Origin: Nostoc commune NIES-4072
Lineage (GTDB): Bacteria; Cyanobacteriota; Cyanobacteriia; Cyanobacteriales; Nostocaceae
DNA length: 64,000 nucleotides
NCBI RefSeq assembly: GCF_003113895.1
Contig: NZ_BDUD01000001.1
Span: 1,525,821 to 1,589,820 of the forward strand
Direction: 5' to 3'
Positions within the stretch are counted from its first letter, which is position 1. Each line of letters opens with the position of its first letter. Below the pieces are notes generated by a model that did not search any database, had not been told where the DNA came from, and was given only the letters and a program-made list of their open reading frames with translations. The position numbers and the translations under genes are program-made. Below are positions 37,205 through 46,866 of the stretch, piece by piece.

Positions 37205-38770
37205 TTATCTTGGGGGATAATACTGCGGATTCATAACTGGAGATTGATAACCATTTGGGGGTACTGTACTTCCCATACTGTTGGGTACAGGATTCACAAC
37301 AGAGGGCTGATAAACGCTCATAGGTACAGTGCCCGTTGTATTGTTAGTTAAACCAGGACTTACAACAGGAGGCTGATAACCATTTACGGGTATTATGCTT
37401 GTGGTACTGTTGGGTGTGACAGAATTTTGGCTAAATTCTTGGTAGCTAACACTAGAAATTGAGCTAATCAATTTTTCGGCGCGAGGGTCATTATTGGGGC
37501 GTTGTACCATGACAGAGGCTATGTAGCGTTTGCCAGTTGGAACAATAATTAAACCTGCATCTGCCAGCATAGTACCAATATCGCCCGTTTTGTGGTATAC
37601 TCTCGCGCCTGTTCCCAAACCGGATGGTAGCAAAGTGTCTCTCTGGGTGCGACGCAAGATATCGAGCATGAGATCCCGTGATGGCATACTCACTAAATTT
37701 CCCTGACTCACAATCGCCATCAAATTCCCCAATTCCCTCGGAGTAGTGGTGTTTGTCCCTTGCAAATCCGGGAGTTGATTACGAATTGTTGTGGTTGTTA
37801 ATCCCCAAGTGCGGAAACGCTGGTTTAAAGCGTCTATTCCTCCCAGTCGTGCAATCAGCATATTTGTCGCCGTGTTATCACTGACGGTAATCATTTTTGT
37901 AGCGACTTCCAGAGCGGCGTACTGGGTTCCGGCTGGTTGGCGTTGCAGAGTTCCCGAACCGCCAGCAACCATATCCTGTTGCATGGTCAGCATTTCATCA
38001 AGGCGAATTTTCCCCGCGTCTACATCCTGGAAAAAGGCAATCAAAATCGGCACTTTAATTGTGCTAGCTGCCGGAAAACTGGTAGAGGCATTGATATCTA
38101 CATAATTACCAGTATCTAAATCTAATAAGAAAACTCCGGGTGTAAGATTTGGGTTGGTCGCCGCCAAATTTTGCACAGCACTTTTCAAAGAGCTAATTTC
38201 CTGGGATAAGTATAGACTTGAAGCTGCAACTGTGGGAGTTTGGGTAGGTTGTGGCTGCGATCGCACTACATTACTATTAGATTGCGGCGCAGAAGTTGTG
38301 CTGATGCGATTAGCGGGGTCTAATACTGACAATGCTGTGCCAACAATTGCACCCATGCCAACACCCACAATCAACAACCGTACAATATATAACAAGGTTT
38401 TGGCCATTGGCTTTAACTGCGTCTTCCTTGATGAACGCAGGCCTCTTTTTGGCTTTTCCATCCGCACTGTTTTCACCATTACAGCACCTGGTCGAAAGGG
38501 AGGAATTTTGCCCTTCACACTAGGTATTGGTTTTACTGCCGTTGGCATGACTAACCCCGATTTTACCCTACGTGTAGCACCAGGGATTGGGGGAGGACTG
38601 CTCGGATTTTTTGGGCGTGTTAGCGCCGCTTCTCGTCCATTGGCAGCTTGTTGCTGGCTGTTAGCTTTAACTTTCTTCTTTACCACTTTTTGAACTTTTT
38701 GTGGCGGTTGGCGGCGATTTAAGGGTTGACGCCGCGAGAAAGCTGTTAGTTCGTCACTTGACTCTGACAC
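37205..38770 (-). CDS. membrane-anchored class A beta-lactamase-like serine hydrolase
   Basis: 521 residues. A basic, proline-rich cytoplasmic part (about 1-120) is followed by one transmembrane helix (LLYIVRLLIVGVGMGAIVG). The hydrolase domain has SxxK as STIK (Ser236, Lys239), SDN in VSDNTATN and KTG in VYHKTGD, all three active-site motifs. A C-terminal repeat region has three NGYQPP/VYQPSV-type units. The order suits a PBP-like or beta-lactamase-fold enzyme facing the periplasm. Real lactamase activity is not implied. Confidence 0.88.
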   Translation of the reverse strand: MSESSDELTAFSRRQPLNRRQPPQKVQKVVKKKVKANSQQQAANGREAALTRPKNPSSPPPIPGATRRVKSGLVMPTAVKPIPSVKGKIPPFRPGAVMVKTVRMEKPKRGLRSSRKTQLKPMAKTLLYIVRLLIVGVGMGAIVGTALSVLDPANRISTTSAPQSNSNVVRSQPQPTQTPTVAASSLYLSQEISSLKSAVQNLAATNPNLTPGVFLLDLDTGNYVDINASTSFPAASTIKVPILIAFFQDVDAGKIRLDEMLTMQQDMVAGGSGTLQRQPAGTQYAALEVATKMITVSDNTATNMLIARLGGIDALNQRFRTWGLTTTTIRNQLPDLQGTNTTTPRELGNLMAIVSQGNLVSMPSRDLMLDILRRTQRDTLLPSGLGTGARVYHKTGDIGTMLADAGLIIVPTGKRYIASVMVQRPNNDPRAEKLISSISSVSYQEFSQNSVTPNSTTSIIPVNGYQPPVVSPGLTNNTTGTVPMSVYQPSVVNPVPNSMGSTVPPNGYQSPVMNPQYYPPR

Positions 38771-38948
38771 AGTTACTCCTTGTGACCCACTTGGCTGTTT
38801 TCTTGCAGACTCCTAACCCCAAACTTAATCTTTAAGCAAATAATATTAATACTCAAATTACACTTTGCCACTAAGTAGCATTTTTGTGTTTAGTTTAAGC
38901 CATATTAAATATTTTAGGGGGATAATTGCGTATATATTAAACAAATAA

Positions 38949-39689
38949 TTACAAGTTTTCACCATCCCTCTGGTTTTTAAGGGCCCATTCTACTTGCTGC
39001 AAAATTCCACGCAGCATGTATACTTCTCCTGTTTTGAGATGAGCGCGATTATATATTTGGCGAAATTTTGCCATGCGACTAGCTGCCGTATGGGGATATA
39101 CATAACCAATTTTTAATAATAATGATTCTAATTGCTGATAGTATCCTTCCACAACATCTAAGGGGGCGAGTTCAGTTTGGGTTAAGGTTTTAATGTCAGG
39201 TTGCTGGGTACATTGTGACAATTCATAACAGCAAATTGCTACGGCGGTAGCCAAGTTTAGGGCTACATAATCTGGACTCGTAGGAATGGCAACAAATCTT
39301 TGTGCATAATTTAATTCTTCATTGCTTAATCCCCGGTCTTCCCTGCCAAAAATCAGTGCTGCGGGTTTTTCTGGTTCCTCCAGTAACCAGGGTAGTGCAG
39401 TGCGCGGGTTTTCTAAGGGTGTTTCCCAACTGCGAACGCGACCAGTAGTAGCGATCGCCCGTACACATCCATGCAATGCTTCTGGTAAAGTCGGCACTGA
39501 TACCGCAGATTCGATAATTTCCTGAGCATGAACAGCCATCATCAAAGCTTCCGTCGATAACGGATCGCATTGGGGGTTCACTAATACTAAATTATATAGC
39601 CCGAAATTTTTCATTACCCTGGCGATCGCTCCGATATTTATCGGCCCAGCTGGCTCTACCAACACAATTCTTAATCCAGCCAAGCTCAT
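38949..39689 (-). CDS. SpoU/TrmH-family RNA methyltransferase (TrmJ-like)
   Basis: 246 residues. The SPOUT knot motifs are present: VLVEPAGPINIGAIARVMKNFG near the N-terminus, ALIFGREDRGLSNEEL in the centre, and PTSPDYVALNLATAVAICCYEL. The N-terminal NIGAIAR and the length match TrmJ, which 2'-O-methylates position 32 of some tRNAs. Subgroup is likely but not certain. No operon partner. Confidence 0.88.
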   Translation of the reverse strand: MSLAGLRIVLVEPAGPINIGAIARVMKNFGLYNLVLVNPQCDPLSTEALMMAVHAQEIIESAVSVPTLPEALHGCVRAIATTGRVRSWETPLENPRTALPWLLEEPEKPAALIFGREDRGLSNEELNYAQRFVAIPTSPDYVALNLATAVAICCYELSQCTQQPDIKTLTQTELAPLDVVEGYYQQLESLLLKIGYVYPHTAASRMAKFRQIYNRAHLKTGEVYMLRGILQQVEWALKNQRDGENL

Positions 39690-39860
39690 TTTTTGCCTCC
39701 TGCGATCGCACCATAAGATATTTTTAGGCTAATTCTCAGCATTGTTATGTTCTGCTAAAAAGTTTCCTTGACATCATTCTAAACTTTGCAGGTAAATGCC
39801 TACGCGTCTAATCCACTCAGACTAGAATTAGAATGGACGTGACGTTCTCTAGTAGCTAAA

Positions 39861-41705
39861 GTGCCAGACTCTTTGCCATTGCGCGATCGCTATCTTGCCT
39901 TAATCGATGAAATTGTCGAAACCACCCTCAAGGGCAAAATTAGCTCTGTTGAGATGGTATACCAAATGCTGCTTAAAGGAATTACTTCCGGTACAGGGGA
40001 AGTTTTTGAGCTAGCTTTGAGCGATCGCTTGAATGCTCTCCAAAATCAAGTCGATAGTGAAAAAGACGAACTCAAAAAAGCTAAGGCTACTCGCAGTTTG
40101 AGAGCCATTAAAACTATTCAAAGTCAATGGCAACGCTGGCAAGAGCAAAACAAAACCACAGAAGCGATCGCCTCCGCAGTTACAGAAATTACCACAGCTC
40201 CTGCTGACGAGCGCCTGGCGGTATTTTTACGGGTTACTGATCCCAATCAGAAGTATCCGCTAAATTTGCAACAGCTACAGCAATTATCAAAAGCATTACA
40301 GCAATTTGCCCAGGCAGATGCTGATTTACAACAATTTTCCGAAGGGATTACCCGTGGTTTAGCTTCTTGGCAGCGATTACAAGACAACTTGCTCAGTTGG
40401 ATGTACGAGCAAAAAGAATCTTTGGGATTTGGCGGCGTACCGGGAGAACGTGGCCCTTGGGCAAGTTGGGCGAAACAACTTAACAGTGAGTTACCCCAAG
40501 CACTGCTTCGCACCTTAGCTATGGAAGAATCTGCAATAGAGTTTGCCGAGCGACAACGGGGGATCACCCTTAGAGATTGGGTGGAAATGGCATTGATTTT
40601 ACAGTACTTGCAACGGGGACTAATTAGTTGGTTTGACCAACAAGCTTACGATATTAAGGCCGGGCCAAAGTTGTCCATTTCCACCTTTTTGACCTTTGCA
40701 GTGATTTGGAGTCAGCTAGCAAGTGGTTTTGGGAGTATTGGGAAAGTATACAGCGATGCCTGTTCTCAAATCATGCTCCAGATTTTGCGAACCTTTGCCC
40801 AGCGTCCATATTTTCCCTTTTACGGCGGGATTTTTGCCTCTTTTACAGGCACTTATTTGCGAGATGCTTTAGATTATTTGGATGAACCATTGCGACGAGG
40901 CGAGGGAACCCAAGAAAAGGCACGGATTTTGACACTTTTAGGCTATTCTCAGCGTGCTTTGGGACAATACCAGCGTTCTATTGATTTTCATCAGCAGGCA
41001 TTAGAGATAGCCAGAAATGCAGGCGATCGCGCCTGTGAAATTGCCAATCTCAACCACCTCAGCCGTACATACGTGCAACAGCAAAATTATACTGAGGCAA
41101 TTAACTACAGTCAACGAGCATTGATATTGAGTCGGCAAGCAGGCGATCGCACAGGAGAAGCAAACGCGCTGGTCAATTTAGGTTACAGCGAAGTCATGCA
41201 AGCTCAGGAATTGGAAAACTTAGAACCAGAAACATACCAAGCTGCAATTAACTATTTGGAACAAGGTTTAAAATTATCAGAAAAATTAGGCGATATTCAA
41301 AGTAAAGCCTTATGTGTCAGTAGCTTAGGAATTGCCTATCTAGTAATTGGAGAACACCAAAGTGCAATTAAATATCTTGAAGATGGCTTTAAAACAGCGC
41401 AAGTTTCCGGTGATTTGTATCTCCAAGGGCGTAACTTAGCTTATTTAGCAGAAGCTTATTATCATCTACAAAACTCTGAAAAAACTGTTTATACAGGCTG
41501 TTTGGGAATGTATCTTTTGGAGCAAATTGCTTCTAGTGAGTGGCGTCAACCAGCAGGGTTGCTAACAATTTTACAAGGACAAATAGGGGCAGAAGCTTTC
41601 CAAAAGTTTTTACAGCAACATCGCCCAAAAATGATTGCAGTTATCGGTGTAGATGGATATGATCACATTCCGCAATTATTAGAAGAATATAAACAAGATA
41701 TCTAA
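39861..41705 (+). CDS. TPR-repeat protein
   Basis: 614 residues from a GTG at 39861. The N-terminal 300 residues are helical and not recognised (a GERGPWASWAKQLNSELPQALLRTL segment is distinctive). From about residue 345 there are five or more tetratricopeptide repeats (e.g. ILTLLGYSQRALGQYQRSIDFHQQALEIARNAGDRACEIANL, written here only in part). Such TPR blocks bind partners. It is cytoplasmic with no enzyme motif, divergent from the RNA methyltransferase gene. Confidence 0.85.
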   Translation: MPDSLPLRDRYLALIDEIVETTLKGKISSVEMVYQMLLKGITSGTGEVFELALSDRLNALQNQVDSEKDELKKAKATRSLRAIKTIQSQWQRWQEQNKTTEAIASAVTEITTAPADERLAVFLRVTDPNQKYPLNLQQLQQLSKALQQFAQADADLQQFSEGITRGLASWQRLQDNLLSWMYEQKESLGFGGVPGERGPWASWAKQLNSELPQALLRTLAMEESAIEFAERQRGITLRDWVEMALILQYLQRGLISWFDQQAYDIKAGPKLSISTFLTFAVIWSQLASGFGSIGKVYSDACSQIMLQILRTFAQRPYFPFYGGIFASFTGTYLRDALDYLDEPLRRGEGTQEKARILTLLGYSQRALGQYQRSIDFHQQALEIARNAGDRACEIANLNHLSRTYVQQQNYTEAINYSQRALILSRQAGDRTGEANALVNLGYSEVMQAQELENLEPETYQAAINYLEQGLKLSEKLGDIQSKALCVSSLGIAYLVIGEHQSAIKYLEDGFKTAQVSGDLYLQGRNLAYLAEAYYHLQNSEKTVYTGCLGMYLLEQIASSEWRQPAGLLTILQGQIGAEAFQKFLQQHRPKMIAVIGVDGYDHIPQLLEEYKQDI

Positions 41706-42017
41706 TAAAGTAATTTGATCATTAGGATAGCGAAATCAAACTGAATATAAACCTTTGGGACAAAAAGTATCAACTGCAATCACGCAAACTCCTTCAAATA
41801 TTTTTGACTAAACTTTAAGCATTATTACTTATTGATAAATAGTTAATAATTTCTATCAGTTCTGGGTACGGAGGTACGCTGAACAAAACATAAATAAAAA
41901 CACTGATGTGGATTTTTTAGTCTACATACTATCTTTGTTGAAACACTTAATAGAAATACAAATAAGCTGAGATTTGCATTGTTAAGTAGTTGAAGACAAT
42001 GTTATTGCAAGTGCAAC
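41706..42017. other. intergenic region, nothing recognised
   Basis: 312 bp of AT-rich DNA between convergent genes. No repeat family member, hairpin with a U-run, or ORF was found. Confidence 0.6.
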
Positions 42018-43370
42018 TTAAAGAAGTCCTGCTGATTCATATAATCGTTTGAGCATTGCTGAAATCTTCGTACCATAATCCAAATCTGCTGACCACCGCC
42101 CTGATAGCTGATCAATTAATGGCGCAATTCCCCGCGTGACAAAGCGAAACCTGGGATCTACTACTTCTTGTACCAAAGGTTCTAAACTGGCGTAAGCTTT
42201 CAAATGTTGGACGTGTGCCCTCACTCCAATTCTGGCACTTGGAAAAGATGCAGCCTCCGAACCACCACCGATCGCACCTAAGCCTGCAAAGTTATTTTGC
42301 TCAGGCTTAATATCGCCACCAAACCGTAAAAATCCAGTTTCTACACACATTTGACAAAAGGCAATGTCATAGTTCACTCCCTCTATACCTGCTTCTTCTC
42401 GATAAAGTTTTGGGATATCAGGAAAGCTTACTAAAGCATTTTCATTATTGTTTCTCAGAAATAATTGTAACTGGACTTCAGAAGTATTACCGTTCGACAT
42501 CACCCGCGAAAATTGACCAGGGCAAACTGCCAAATTTGAGCGCAAACTAACAGTGCGCGTTGCAGCATCCCAAGTGACTGCAACATTAAAATCTCGCAGT
42601 TCGATCGCTTTGACATAAACTACTTTGCGATAGGTAATTCTGTTGACATTAGCCGTTTTTGAAAGGTCAATCCGCAAACGGTCTACTAAATCAATGGGAA
42701 TGTAAGCATTACCATTAACTAAAACTCCTTGTTCTGAGTATTTTTGTCCATTAATATTAATATTAATTGGCGGATAATTTGCTTCCGTCGGAGTTCCAGG
42801 AGTAGGGTCAATTATCCGACTCCAAATTACTAATCCATCGACAATTCCCAAAGCAAAATCGCGGCGACGACTTTGTAGCAAAGCCCGATCCTCTGGATTG
42901 CTGAGAAATGCCACTTGCATCACCAAAGCTGGAAGCGTTGTCTGGCGACAGAATGCTAAACTACCCAATCCACTATCTGTATCTGGCTTGACTCCCCGAT
43001 TCGGCAATTGGGGTACGCGGCGCAACAACCCCACTAGCAATTGTTCAGCATTACTCTTGCGATCGCTATTATTAGCAATATAAAAAACGCCAGCCCCACG
43101 CACAGAAGGGCTATTAGCCGCATTAGATTCAATTTCTAGGGCGACATCACCTCGGCGACCACGAGAATTGATCCAGGTGATAGTTTGGGCGGCACTCAAG
43201 TCATCAGGGACTGCCAAAATTTCGACATTCCGCGCCCTCAGTTCCGTAACAATCAAATCCCGCAGCAGAATCATTTCTTTAGCTTCAGTTGTACCACCTG
43301 CGATCGCACCTGGATCTATCCCTCTAGCTTCCTTACCTCCGTGAGCCGCCGAAATAAAAATACGCCCCAT
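42018..43370 (-). CDS. N-acetylmuramoyl-L-alanine amidase with C-terminal glucosaminidase-like domain
   Basis: 450 residues from the ATG at 43370 with GAGGAA about 9 nt upstream; the longer reading adds 16 residues without support. Residues 1-190 form an Amidase_3 domain (ISAAHGGKEARGIDPGA with the metal-binding His, and later VMQVAFLSNPEDRALL with the Glu/Ser region). A central copper-amine-oxidase-like N-domain follows. The C-terminal 130 residues (YDIAFCQMCVETGFLRFGGD...NNFAGLGAIGGG) look like a glucosaminidase. It probably remodels peptidoglycan; no clear signal peptide is seen. Confidence 0.85.
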   Translation of the reverse strand: MGRIFISAAHGGKEARGIDPGAIAGGTTEAKEMILLRDLIVTELRARNVEILAVPDDLSAAQTITWINSRGRRGDVALEIESNAANSPSVRGAGVFYIANNSDRKSNAEQLLVGLLRRVPQLPNRGVKPDTDSGLGSLAFCRQTTLPALVMQVAFLSNPEDRALLQSRRRDFALGIVDGLVIWSRIIDPTPGTPTEANYPPINININGQKYSEQGVLVNGNAYIPIDLVDRLRIDLSKTANVNRITYRKVVYVKAIELRDFNVAVTWDAATRTVSLRSNLAVCPGQFSRVMSNGNTSEVQLQLFLRNNNENALVSFPDIPKLYREEAGIEGVNYDIAFCQMCVETGFLRFGGDIKPEQNNFAGLGAIGGGSEAASFPSARIGVRAHVQHLKAYASLEPLVQEVVDPRFRFVTRGIAPLIDQLSGRWSADLDYGTKISAMLKRLYESAGLL

Positions 43371-43499
43371 TTTAAGTAATTCCTCTGATAAAATTAAATG
43401 TAAAATTATATAGATCATTCTTGGTCTAACAACAAGAATATAATAGCCATCAGAAGTCTAAAGTCATTTATCCTTTGTTATTTCTCCAAAGTTAATCTC

Positions 43500-43640
43500 C
43501 AGGGAGTGGGGAGTGGGGGAGATGAGGGAGATGAGGAAGCAGGGTAGAAGAATTATTAATTATTGTCCAATGTCCAATGCCCAATGCCCAATGCCCAATG
43601 ACCAATGACTAATGACCAATGACCAATGACTAATGACTAA
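43500..43640. repeat. STRR leader of dnaG
   Basis: GGAGTGG and GAGATGA units, then at least seven tandem CAATGCC/CAATGAC heptamers run almost to the dnaG start. The dnaG ribosome site must lie within or next to the repeat. Confidence 0.85.
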
Positions 43641-43642
43641 AT

Positions 43643-45622
43643 ATGCAAATCCCCCGCTTGCACCCAGACACAATTGAGGAAGTTAAACTACGGGCTGATA
43701 TTGTAGATGTCGTCTCGGAATACGTAGTTTTACGCAAACGTGGGAAAGATTTCGTCGGTTTGTGTCCTTTCCACGATGAGAAATCTCCCAGTTTCACCGT
43801 CAGCCAGACTAAGCAAATGTACTATTGCTTCGGCTGTCAAGCCGGAGGAAATGCCATTAAGTTTGTCATGGAATTGGGGAAACGTTCGTTTGCTGATGTG
43901 GTACTGGATTTAGCACGGCGTTACCAAGTACCTGTACAAACACTCTTACCCGAACAACGCCAAGAATTACAGCGTCAGCTATCTTTGCGTGAGCAGTTAT
44001 ATGAAGTTCTAGCTTCCTCAGCCCAATTTTATCAACACGCCCTCAGACAATCACAAGGGCAAAAGGCACTTGAATATTTGCAATCTAACCGCCAATTTAA
44101 AGAAGAAACAATACAGCAATTTGGTTTAGGTTATGCCCCCGCAGGTTGGGAAACTCTTTATCGTTATCTAGTGGAAGATAAACATTACCCAGTACAAATA
44201 CTAGAAAAAGCGGGACTGATTAAGCCACGGCGGGAAGGAGGCGGTTATTATGATGTATTCCGCGATCGCTTGATGATTCCCATCCGTGATGTCCAAGGGC
44301 GGGTAATTGCCTTTGGTGGTAGAACCCTAACCGATGAACAGCCCAAATATCTGAATTCACCAGAAACCGAACTTTTTAGTAAAGGTAAAACATTATTTGC
44401 CCTCGATCAAGCCAAAGGTGGGATTTCTCAACTCGATCAAGCCGTGGTAGTAGAGGGATATTTTGATGCGATCGCTCTCCATGCTGCTGGTATTAATAAC
44501 GCTGTCGCCTCACTCGGTACAGCCTTAAGCTTAGAACAAGTGCGGTTAATATTACGGTACACCGAATCCAAACAATTAGTACTCAACTTTGATGCTGATA
44601 AAGCTGGAATGAATGCTGCCGAACGGGCGATCGGTGAAATTGCCGAATTAGCATACAAAGGGGAAGTTCAGCTAAAAATTCTCAATTTACCCGATGGTAA
44701 AGATGCTGATGAATATTTGCATAGCCACACCCCAGAAGATTATGGAGAACTGCTAAAAAATGCGCCACTTTGGCTAGACTGGCAGATTCAGCAAATTATT
44801 CAAGACCGTAATTTGAAACAGGCTACTGATTTTCAGCAAGTAACTCAGCAATTAGTCAAATTACTTAAAAATATAGCTAACAGCGATACACGCAACTATT
44901 ACGTTTCCTACTGTGCAGAAATACTCAGCTTAGGAGATACCAGACTGATACCCCTACGAGTTGAAAATCTGTTAACTCAAATTGCTCCTCCTCCGGCTAC
45001 ATACTCTAAACCTGTGTCAGCCAGAAAAGCATGGGGAAGTAGCAAATCCCCACTCCCTAGTACAGACGCGATTAATCGCGTCTCTCCCCATTCCCCACTC
45101 CCCACAGAACGGAGCCTTTTAGAACACGCAGAGGCATTATTACTGCGAATTTACTTGCATTGTCCCGAACAGCGTCAAGTGATTATTGACGAACTAGAGG
45201 AGCGAGATTTGCAATTTAGCCTTTCCCACCACCGATTTTTATGGCAACAGATTTTAGAAATTTCATCCGTTGATGGAGAGACAAGAAATTTTGCGTCTCC
45301 ACCAGATTTAATTTCCCGTTTGCAAGACCAGTTTTTAGAATTTGGCAGCGAGATGGGGTTGATTTCCCATTTGTTTCATGTGGATGAAAAAAACCAAAAA
45401 GAAATACTTCGGACTCCGCAAGTGGTTCAAGCTGCGATCGCTTGTATGGATTTAGTGATGCTTGAAAAACGCTATCGCCACTTTTTGGAACTATGGCAAC
45501 AAACCGATCCCGAAGCTGAACCAGAGCGGTATCAATCTTATTATCAAGCTTTCTACGCTGAAAAAATCAAGCTGCAACAAATAGACCGACAACGGTTATT
45601 TTCCATCACAGAGTTATTGTAG
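43643..45622 (+). CDS. dnaG: DNA primase DnaG
   Basis: 659 residues. The CHC2 zinc finger has Cys41, His44, Cys62 and Cys65. The TOPRIM domain shows VVVEGYFDAIAL and LNFDADKAGMNAAERA. The C-terminal part that binds the replicative helicase is present. The linker at about residues 464-492 (SKSPLPSTDAINRVSPHSPLPTE) is encoded by STRR DNA and an ACGCGATTAATCGCGT palindrome, inserted in frame. It makes RNA primers for replication. The gene stands alone. Confidence 0.95.
   Translation: MQIPRLHPDTIEEVKLRADIVDVVSEYVVLRKRGKDFVGLCPFHDEKSPSFTVSQTKQMYYCFGCQAGGNAIKFVMELGKRSFADVVLDLARRYQVPVQTLLPEQRQELQRQLSLREQLYEVLASSAQFYQHALRQSQGQKALEYLQSNRQFKEETIQQFGLGYAPAGWETLYRYLVEDKHYPVQILEKAGLIKPRREGGGYYDVFRDRLMIPIRDVQGRVIAFGGRTLTDEQPKYLNSPETELFSKGKTLFALDQAKGGISQLDQAVVVEGYFDAIALHAAGINNAVASLGTALSLEQVRLILRYTESKQLVLNFDADKAGMNAAERAIGEIAELAYKGEVQLKILNLPDGKDADEYLHSHTPEDYGELLKNAPLWLDWQIQQIIQDRNLKQATDFQQVTQQLVKLLKNIANSDTRNYYVSYCAEILSLGDTRLIPLRVENLLTQIAPPPATYSKPVSARKAWGSSKSPLPSTDAINRVSPHSPLPTERSLLEHAEALLLRIYLHCPEQRQVIIDELEERDLQFSLSHHRFLWQQILEISSVDGETRNFASPPDLISRLQDQFLEFGSEMGLISHLFHVDEKNQKEILRTPQVVQAAIACMDLVMLEKRYRHFLELWQQTDPEAEPERYQSYYQAFYAEKIKLQQIDRQRLFSITELL
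45040..45112. repeat. STRR and palindrome inside dnaG
   Basis: CCCCACTCCC-type units flank AGACGCGATT/AATCGCGTCT. The palindrome resembles the inner arm of the 135-bp MITE at 45735. The insertion keeps the reading frame in the inter-domain linker. Confidence 0.75.
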
Positions 45623-45734
45623 TTTCGGTTTACGCAGTCAAAATAGGGGAAAAATTTATGTCTTGCACGCTTTTCATAATAGACCTTTTGCAATAGCTGA
45701 ATTTTATCGAGAACTTCTGTAACTCCTGTGGCTC

Positions 45735-45869
45735 CAATACGGTTCGGTTAAGGCAAGAGACGCGATAAATCGCCGTCTCTACAGAGGACTGATTCTTGTA
45801 AAGACGGCGATTTATCGCGTCTTTGCGATTAGCGGCGTGTCATCAAAAAACCTTATCCGAACCGTATTG
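45735..45869. mobile_element. 135-bp MITE of a second family
   Basis: Outer inverted repeats CAATACGGTTCGGTTAAGG and CCTTATCCGAACCGTATTG (one mismatch) are flanked by a perfect 10-bp direct repeat CCTGTGGCTC (45725-45734 and 45870-45879). An inner 21-bp inverted repeat (45758-45778 with 45802-45822) adds a long hairpin. No coding capacity. The 10-bp duplication separates it from the 5-bp family. Confidence 0.88.
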
Positions 45870-45884
45870 CCTGTGGCTCTTGCT

Positions 45885-46262
45885 TTAATCAACTAGCCAC
45901 TGCATTAATAAGTAAATTATCGAGGTCAACATAAAAGTACCAAATAACATCGTCCATGTTACTGTCATAGTTATGAAACTTATCCACTTATTATTTTGAT
46001 CAAATCGCCGCCATTGCCAGATAATAAGTGTGAGATTTGTAGAAAGAGAAAACGCGATTATATTAGCTAATAATAACCAATGGTCTTCTCTTACGCCTTG
46101 CATCCAAGGTATTAACGAACCTCCATTTGCACTATTGGGCTGAAAAGTCGGATCTCTTAACGGTGAAACTTGATAGGCAAAAAGACTAGTAGCTATCGTT
46201 AAAAACAGCAAAAATACCAAACTTAAAATAGAAAAGTGTCGAATCCGTTGAAAACTTGTCAT
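45885..46262 (-). CDS. hypothetical membrane protein
   Basis: 125 residues with three probable transmembrane helices (about 10-30, 62-82, 93-118). The middle segment SLIPWMQGVREDHWLLLANI is periplasmic or amphipathic. I do not recognise the family. It stands alone and is not linked to dnaG, which is convergent. Confidence 0.6.
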   Translation of the reverse strand: MTSFQRIRHFSILSLVFLLFLTIATSLFAYQVSPLRDPTFQPNSANGGSLIPWMQGVREDHWLLLANIIAFSLSTNLTLIIWQWRRFDQNNKWISFITMTVTWTMLFGTFMLTSIIYLLMQWLVD

Positions 46263-46376
46263 ACAATCTCCTAAAATTTCAGCTAGTGATCGCCTGATGA
46301 TTAGAACTAAAGCTGCTATTAAGAGCTATGATATTGGTTATTTGGTTCATTTAATTTCTTAAGACCGGATCTAATT

Positions 46377-46589
46377 CTAAAAGGTTTCAAAACTATTTAT
46401 ACAAGTTCTTGCTTGAAGGCTAGGGAGTAAAAGACTACAGCTAGATTTTAAACCTGCCTTGATATTATTAGTACTGCTGCCATATAAGTAAATACTTGAG
46501 GCTGTAGATGCGATCGCCAGCAACAAGGCAGATATCAAAGCCACTGTAACCAAAATTAACCATTTTTTGGGAATTTTGTAATTGAGCAT
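46377..46589 (-). CDS. small membrane or secreted protein
   Basis: 70 residues with one hydrophobic segment near the N-terminus (WLILVTVALISALLLAIAS) and two C-terminal cysteines. Not recognised. It is in the same orientation as the preceding membrane protein gene, 114 bp away. Could be a true small protein or chance. Confidence 0.45.
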   Translation of the reverse strand: MLNYKIPKKWLILVTVALISALLLAIASTASSIYLYGSSTNNIKAGLKSSCSLLLPSLQARTCINSFETF

Positions 46590-46665
46590 GGGGCGTTGTG
46601 CTATTTTTCATTCTTAGTTTCAATATCTAAGCTAAGTGCGTAAGTCCTAACAGTAGTGTCGCTAT

Positions 46666-46780
46666 TAGGACTTACGCACTCGTGACGAAAAACCAAGCCT
46701 TGGCGATTACTTCGCTTCTCTACGAGACGCTCCGCGAACGCTCGTAATGACGTAAAATCATAGTTTGTGCGTAAGTCCTG
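46666..46780. mobile_element. 115-bp MITE sharing the TAGGACTTACGCA ends
   Basis: The left end TAGGACTTACGCAC and the complement of the right end (CAGGACTTACGCAC) are inverted. The flanking direct repeat GCTAT (46661-46665 and 46781-46785) is the 5-bp duplication. The interior differs from the 93-bp copies and contains the CTACGAGACGCTCCGCGAAC palindrome. A third, solo end sits at 46635-46648 in opposite orientation. Confidence 0.88.
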
Positions 46781-46866
46781 GCTATAAAGTCAAGTTCAAG
46801 AGCAGGTTGAAAGTGAATTTAACCGCTTAGGGGTGTTGCTGAAAGATTAATCCTTAAGAACGAAGA

